DNA from: an uncultured Collinsella sp.
GTDB taxonomy: Bacteria; Actinomycetota; Coriobacteriia; Coriobacteriales; Coriobacteriaceae
DNA: 64,000 bases
Direction: 5' to 3'
NCBI GenBank assembly: GCA_900541685.1
Contig: UQKM01000006.1
Location: forward strand, 1 to 64,000
Shown here: in pieces, positions 59,958 through 64,000 of the stretch
Layout of the letters: the number at the start of each line of letters is the position of its first letter
How positions within the stretch are numbered: the stretch's first letter is position 1
The notes under the pieces: generated by a model
Database searches by the model: none
What the model was told of the DNA's origin: nothing
Seen by the model: only the letters and a program-made list of their open reading frames with translations
Program-made: the position numbers and the translations under genes

Positions 59958-60446
59958 ATGATCAGAAAAACCCTCGATACCGACATTCCCGCCGTCATGG
60001 CTATCTATGACGCGGCCCGCGCCTTTATGCGCGCGCATGGTAACGCCACGCAGTGGCCCGAGGGCACGCCTTCGGCCGAGCAGCTGGCTGCCGATATTGC
60101 CGCTGGTGGCAGTTACGTGTGCGAAGTCGATGGCCGCGTGGTGGCGACGTTTGCCTTTTTGCCGGGTCCGGATGAGTGCTATGACATAATTGAGGACGGT
60201 CAATGGCGCAGCGACACTCCGTACGCCGTGCTGCACCGCGTGGCATCCGACGGCACCGTGCACGGTATCGCGGCGGCGATGTTTGCCTTTGCCAAGGAAT
60301 GCGCCGACCATCTGCGTATTGACACGCACGAGGACAACTTGCCCATGCAGGGCGCCATCGCCAAGGCGGGGTTCGAGCGTGTCGGTATCGTCTATGTGTC
60401 CGACGGCACGGCGCGTGTCGCGTTTGATTGGCTGCGCGAGGCGTAG
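59958..60446 (+). CDS. GNAT-family N-acetyltransferase
   Basis: A 162-residue acetyltransferase. RKTLDTDIPAVMAIYDAARAF at the start, then GGSYVCEVDGRVVATFAFLP and LHRVASDGTVHGIAAAMFAF (acetyl-CoA-binding region, motif A in weak form), and NLPMQGAIAKAGFERVGIVY near the C-terminus. Acceptor substrate unknown. Start ATG 59958; GTG 59955 is one codon upstream. The ribosome site (GTGAGG) is weak. Confidence 0.85.
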   Translation: MIRKTLDTDIPAVMAIYDAARAFMRAHGNATQWPEGTPSAEQLAADIAAGGSYVCEVDGRVVATFAFLPGPDECYDIIEDGQWRSDTPYAVLHRVASDGTVHGIAAAMFAFAKECADHLRIDTHEDNLPMQGAIAKAGFERVGIVYVSDGTARVAFDWLREA

Positions 60447-60477
60447 GAGCCAAGGCACGTATCATCACCCAGCTCAA

Positions 60478-60508
60478 ATAAAAAATGGCCCCGAGTGGGG
60501 CCATTTTT
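60478..60508. terminator. Bidirectional intrinsic terminator
   Basis: AAAAATGGCCCC / GGGGCCATTTTT with a GAGT loop. Plus-strand T-tract of five serves the GNAT gene; on the minus strand TTTTTTATTT follows, as for an RNA coming from the right. Confidence 0.85.
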
Positions 60509-60676
60509 GGTAAAACGCGTCGTTGTGGGACTCGCATTGTTACCGCCCCAGATGAACCCGGGCAGACAAAAAGGGGAGGTGCCGGCTTTCGCAAGGCGCG
60601 AACCTACGAAAATCGCCGCGCGGCAACGCGGGGCGATGAGCTCGGTCGGGGGATAGGGCCCGCTTCGCCCACCGGC
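60509..60676 (-). ncRNA. Candidate structured RNA of about 170-200 nt, class unassigned
   Basis: On the minus strand a TACAAT box (60688-60683) precedes a non-coding, very GC-rich stretch that ends at the strong terminator with T6. The transcript can form several stems, among them ATCGCC / GGCGAT closing around CGCG pairs, TTCGC / GCGAA, GCCC / GGGC and GGTAA / TTACC. No open reading frame of note exists in it. Size and promoter-to-terminator layout resemble 6S-like RNAs, but I could not match a family motif; a plus-strand leader for the TetM-like gene is the alternative. Confidence 0.45.
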
Positions 60677-60752
60677 CCGTAAATTGTATCATCCAGTGTG
60701 GAGCGTGAACGCCCGTTGCCGCGTGCGATGGGCTTGCAATAAGAGGAGAGCC

Positions 60753-62756
60753 ATGTCGAAGCAAGCGGTCGTTGGAATCTTGGCGCATGTCGATGCCGGC
60801 AAGACCACGTTGGCCGAGGCCATACTGTTCAACGCGGGCCGCATTCGCAAGCGTGGCCGCGTGGACGATGGCGATTCGCATCTGGACACTAACACGATCG
60901 AGCGCGAGCGCGGCATCACGATTTTCTCGTCGCAGGCCGTGCTCGACCACGGCGATACCCACGTCATGCTCGTGGATGCTCCCGGCCATGTCGATTTTTC
61001 TGCCGAGGCGGAGCGCACACTGCGTGCCCTGGACTACGCGATTCTGGTGGTGGGCGCCAACGATGGCGTGCAGGGGCACACCGAAACCCTGTGGCGCCTG
61101 CTTGCACGCTATGACATCCCGACGTTCATCTTCATCAACAAGATCGATTTGGAGAATCCCGGCCGCGATGTTTTGCTGGCACAACTCGGGCAGCGTCTTT
61201 CCGAGGGCTGCCTGGATGCCAACGAGCTGCTGGCGGGCGGCGCCGTTCAGGAGGACGCTGCTGCGTTGGACGAAGCGGCGCTCGAGGAGTTTCTTGAAGC
61301 GGGTGAGCTTTCTGTCGCAACGCTGTCGCACATGGTTGCCGAGCGCAAGCTCTTTCCCTGCTTTGCCGGCTCGGCGCTCAAGGACCAAGGCGTTGACGAG
61401 CTACTGGATGGTATATGCGCGCTGATGCGTGAGCAGGCGTGGCTCCCGGAGTTTGCCGCGCGCGTCTATCGTGTCAGCCGCGGGGATCGTGGCGAGCGCT
61501 TGGCTTGGGTTAAAGTGACCGGCGGCACGCTGCGCGCAAAACTGATGATCAGCGGGCATTCCAGTGCCGAGGCGTGGGAACAGAAGGTCGATCAGGTGCG
61601 CATCTATAACGGCGAGAAGTATGAGCTTGCCCAAGAAGTTGCTGCTGGCAGTATTTGCGCCGTGACGGGTCTTGCGCACGTTCGCCCAGGGGACGCCCTG
61701 GGCACGGAGCCCGCGGGCGATGCGCCCGTCATCGCTCCGGTCCTCACCTATACGGTGCTGCCGGGCGAACACGACGTTCATGCGGTGTTTAAAGCGCTGA
61801 GTGAGTTGGCGGACGAAGATCCCATGCTCGGCGTAAGCTGGAATACGCATCTTGAGCAGATCCATTTGCAGTTGATGGGCGCCGTGCAACTCGAGGTCGT
61901 GCAGCGCGTGCTGGCCGATCGTTTTGGCCTTGCGGTCGAGTTTGAGCCCGGCGGCATTCTCTATAAGGAGACTATTTCGCGGCCGGTCGAGGGCGTGGGC
62001 CACTTTGAGCCGCTGCGCCACTATGCCGAGGTGCATCTGCGCCTGGAGCCGTTGCCGGCGGGTTCGGGTGTGCAGTTTGGCACCGTGACCTCGACCGACG
62101 AGCTCGATCTTAACTGGCAGCGTTTGGCACTCACCAACGCTATGGAGCGCGACCACCTGGGCGTGCTGACGGGCTCGCCCATCACCGATGTGCGCATTAC
62201 GCTCACGGGCGGCCGCGCGCATGCCAAACACACCGAGGGCGGCGATTTTCGCCAGGCCACGTATCGCGCGATTCGCCAGGGTTTGATGCAGGCGCGCGAG
62301 GTCGGCGCAGACGTGTTGCTGGAGCCGTGGTACCACTTTGAGCTCGAGGTGCCGGGGGAGTGCGTGGGCCGGGCGTTGTCAGATGCCACACGCATGGGTG
62401 CCGAGTACGAGCCGCCGACGATGGCGGGAGACCGAGCGAAGCTTGTGGGTCGCGTGCCGGCATCCGAGGTGCAGGATTACGCGCTGGAGGTGGCTGCCTA
62501 CACGAGCGGGCGCGGTCATCTGTACCTGGAGTTCGCCGGTTATGCGGCTTGCCATGATGCCGAGCGCGTAATCGAGACGGCCGCCTATGAGCCCGAGGCC
62601 GATCTGCCCAACACGCCCGACTCGGTCTTTTGCTCTCACGGCGCCGGCTACACGGTCAAATGGTATGACGTGCCCGCCGCAGCGCACGTAAAGATCGATC
62701 CCGCCACCTTCCGTCCCTGGCGAGCAGCAGACGCCGAGTTTTTCGGCCACATGTGA
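60753..62756 (+). CDS. TetM-like translational GTPase (EF-G superfamily)
   Basis: A 667-residue protein. G1 is LAHVDAGKTTLAE, the switch I region is RGITIFSSQA, G3 is DAPGHVDFSAEAERTL and G4 is INKIDL. Domains 2 to 5 of the EF-G/TetM architecture follow (QLMGAVQLEVVQRVLADRFG in domain 3 and the GGDFRQATYRAIRQGLM segment in domain 4). It resembles ribosome-protection proteins of the TetM/OtrA type, but the divergence is large and resistance should not be assumed; chromosomal members with unknown role are common. ATG 60753 follows AGAGGAGA. The last codons (H-M-stop) are read from the R1 repeat. Confidence 0.85.
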   Translation: MSKQAVVGILAHVDAGKTTLAEAILFNAGRIRKRGRVDDGDSHLDTNTIERERGITIFSSQAVLDHGDTHVMLVDAPGHVDFSAEAERTLRALDYAILVVGANDGVQGHTETLWRLLARYDIPTFIFINKIDLENPGRDVLLAQLGQRLSEGCLDANELLAGGAVQEDAAALDEAALEEFLEAGELSVATLSHMVAERKLFPCFAGSALKDQGVDELLDGICALMREQAWLPEFAARVYRVSRGDRGERLAWVKVTGGTLRAKLMISGHSSAEAWEQKVDQVRIYNGEKYELAQEVAAGSICAVTGLAHVRPGDALGTEPAGDAPVIAPVLTYTVLPGEHDVHAVFKALSELADEDPMLGVSWNTHLEQIHLQLMGAVQLEVVQRVLADRFGLAVEFEPGGILYKETISRPVEGVGHFEPLRHYAEVHLRLEPLPAGSGVQFGTVTSTDELDLNWQRLALTNAMERDHLGVLTGSPITDVRITLTGGRAHAKHTEGGDFRQATYRAIRQGLMQAREVGADVLLEPWYHFELEVPGECVGRALSDATRMGAEYEPPTMAGDRAKLVGRVPASEVQDYALEVAAYTSGRGHLYLEFAGYAACHDAERVIETAAYEPEADLPNTPDSVFCSHGAGYTVKWYDVPAAAHVKIDPATFRPWRAADAEFFGHM

Positions 62757-62781
62757 CAAAGGGACAGCCCCTTTGTCACAT
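62751..62781. repeat. R1 palindromic repeat, copy 5
   Basis: The most symmetric copy: ATGTGACAAAGGG, ACAGC, CCCTTTGTCACAT. It contains the stop codon of the TetM-like gene. Confidence 0.88.
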
Positions 62782-62785
62782 GCTA

Positions 62786-62816
62786 TTGGTATAACTCGGT
62801 ATAAGTTGGTATAACT
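62786..62816. repeat. Short direct repeat before the AAA ATPase gene
   Basis: TTGGTATAACT, CGGTATAAG, TTGGTATAACT: three GGTATAA units, the outer two identical and 20 bp apart, ending 33 bp before the ATPase start. May be a regulator-binding array or iteron-like site. Confidence 0.5.
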
Positions 62817-62849
62817 ATTAGCAGCGTTTGCCAATCCGAGGAGGCCGAC

Positions 62850-63968
62850 ATGAATCCAAATCCCTTTAAGCCAACGGCAGGTAAGCGGCCTCCGATACTC
62901 ATTGACCGCGAGTCGGTCATCGAAGATTTTGAGGAAGGGCTCGATAACGGCGCCGGAGCGCCGGGCAGGCTCATGCTCATTACGGGAAACCGCGGTTGTG
63001 GCAAAACAGTTCTCCTGCGGGAGTTGCAATGTCTCGCCAGCGAGCGCGGATGGGCGGTTGTCTCCGATTCCGCCTCGCTTGGCTTGTGCGACCGCTTGGC
63101 CGACGCGCTTCGCTCGAATAAACCCGTTGTGACGTCAATGGAGTTCGGTCCGTCGTTTGGCCGGATGTCGGTCGAGGCGGCGCGAGCAAAGGGCGAGACG
63201 TTGCGAGGGCTGGTCGACGAGCGCCTCAAGAGGCTCGAGCCGGGAAAGGGCATACTGTTTGCGATTGACGAGGCGCAATCGGCGTCTATCGAGGAGCTGG
63301 CGGCTCTTGCCGTTCTCTATCAGCAGGTGCTCGGAGATCAGGATGTCACGGGCTTGTCCGATAGCGACCAGCGCGGTCTTGCGCTGGCGTTCGCTGGCTT
63401 GCCCTGTATGGTTGACGACCTGCTCGAAGAGCCGAGCGTGACGTTTTTGCGGCGTGCCCAGCAGCGTACGCTGGGGGCGATATCTTTGCCCAAGGTGCGC
63501 GATTCATATATCCAGACGGTTAAAGACGCTGGTCTTTACGTTGACGCGGAGACGGCGGACCTTGCGGCGCGCAAGAGTATGGGGCATCCCTATATGGTTC
63601 AGCTGGTGGGATATTACATGTGGCGCTCTGCTGTCCGGCGCAACTCGCAGGTCATTGAAAGGTGCGATGTCGAGGATGGCCATGCGGATGCCGTCTCCGA
63701 GTTCTACGAAGCGGTCGATGCGCCCCTGTATTACGGGCTGCGCAGTCCACAGCGCCTTTTTATCGAGGCCATGGCGGTTGACGAGGGCAAACCGACGCTC
63801 ATGGCGGATATCATCGAGCGCTGCGACCGTACCCAGAGCTGGGCGAGTAAATATCGCGCAAGCCTGATTCGCGAGCGCGTCATCGAGGCCGCCGGATACG
63901 GCCTCGTCCGGTTTGCCGTGCCCATGCTGGGCGAGTACATCCGCGAACGCATTTTATGGCATGAGTAG
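62850..63968 (+). CDS. AAA-family ATPase (Orc1/Cdc6-like AAA_16)
   Basis: A 372-residue ATPase. RESVIEDFEEGLDNGAG, then Walker A TGNRGCGKTVLL (about residues 46-57), Walker B ILFAIDEAQS, sensor 1 LALAFAGLP, and a C-terminal winged-helix-like part (FIEAMAVDEGKPTLMADIIE). Such orphan AAA_16 ATPases occur widely in Coriobacteria; function unknown. GAGG precedes ATG 62850. An array of GGTATAA repeats lies in its promoter region. Confidence 0.83.
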   Translation: MNPNPFKPTAGKRPPILIDRESVIEDFEEGLDNGAGAPGRLMLITGNRGCGKTVLLRELQCLASERGWAVVSDSASLGLCDRLADALRSNKPVVTSMEFGPSFGRMSVEAARAKGETLRGLVDERLKRLEPGKGILFAIDEAQSASIEELAALAVLYQQVLGDQDVTGLSDSDQRGLALAFAGLPCMVDDLLEEPSVTFLRRAQQRTLGAISLPKVRDSYIQTVKDAGLYVDAETADLAARKSMGHPYMVQLVGYYMWRSAVRRNSQVIERCDVEDGHADAVSEFYEAVDAPLYYGLRSPQRLFIEAMAVDEGKPTLMADIIERCDRTQSWASKYRASLIRERVIEAAGYGLVRFAVPMLGEYIRERILWHE

Positions 63969-63978
63969 GGTGATAAAA

Positions 63979-64000
63979 GTGACGGAACAGAAGATGAGCC
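63979..64000 (+). other. Possible start of the next gene, cut by the window edge
   Basis: GTG at 63979 begins V-T-E-Q-K-M-S, preceded by GGGTGA. Only seven codons are visible, so neither the start nor the function can be judged. Confidence 0.2.

Overview
The window is a high-GC bacterial chromosome segment. Gene content and style point to a gut actinobacterium of the class Coriobacteriia, probably Collinsella or a close relative. The reasons are LAGTGD-type surface anchoring, TACAAT-like -10 boxes, CD1871A-type redox proteins, ClC and VUT transporters, and short palindromic repeats built on GTGACAAAGGG. The genus is inferred from composition and protein style, because no rRNA or other marker gene lies in the window. 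I found no rRNA, tRNA, CRISPR array, transposase or prophage module.

Layout. 1-6771: an imperfect duplication of a sirtuin locus. The right-hand copy (3570-6771) is intact. It holds three overlapping Sir2-fold genes on the minus strand and a divergent TetR regulator, with an 18-bp palindrome between them. Two of the three have the class M (SirTM) signature, in which the catalytic His is replaced by Gln. The left-hand copy (54-3486) keeps the TetR gene, the promoter region, the first 66 codons of the first sirtuin and a headless last sirtuin. Its interior is replaced by two radical-SAM genes that are translationally coupled to the sirtuin stub. 6976-8976: flavodoxin-like reductase and a DUF4143 ATPase. 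9076-13359: an atypical type IIA topoisomerase pair. 13726-14640: an XRE regulator plus membrane protein with a symmetric operator. 14724-20260: a giant Tat-exported surface protein whose C-terminal anchor is out of frame at a run of eight G, and a LuxR regulator. 20558-21538: GMP synthase without its glutaminase domain.

21636-27538: a two-component system, divergent from a three-gene thiol or electron transfer operon (CD1871A peptide, NapH-like ferredoxin, TlpA lipoprotein), then a rhodanese remnant and a CoA-disulfide reductase. 27760-32775: a MacB-like ABC exporter and two membrane proteins. 32893-37922: Dus, a repeat-flanked mini-operon with a ribbon-helix-helix protein, glutaredoxin, an HTH-TipAS regulator, TrmO and a MalY/PatB-like aminotransferase. 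38064-44548: two convergent sensory systems, one with a separate binding lipoprotein and hybrid kinase, the other with binding domains fused to the kinase and a flavin-reductase-like domain read through in frame. 44770-49261: K+ channel, LOG protein, ClC channel, and a GntR-controlled ABC transporter. 49477-57869: RF3, a candidate preQ1 riboswitch with a VUT transporter, SDR, Ung, a DMT exporter with divergent LysR, a MATE pump and an RlmA-like methylase. 57995-63968: small membrane proteins, RsmJ-like methylase, GNAT, a probable minus-strand structured RNA, a TetM-like GTPase and an AAA ATPase. The window ends just after the AAA gene.

The signals most worth follow-up are the triple-sirtuin operon and its radical-SAM-replaced twin, the homopolymer switch in the surface protein, the repeat-flanked mini-operon near 34 kb, and the unassigned RNA near 60.6 kb. 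Base positions of short sites were counted by eye and may be off by one or two.
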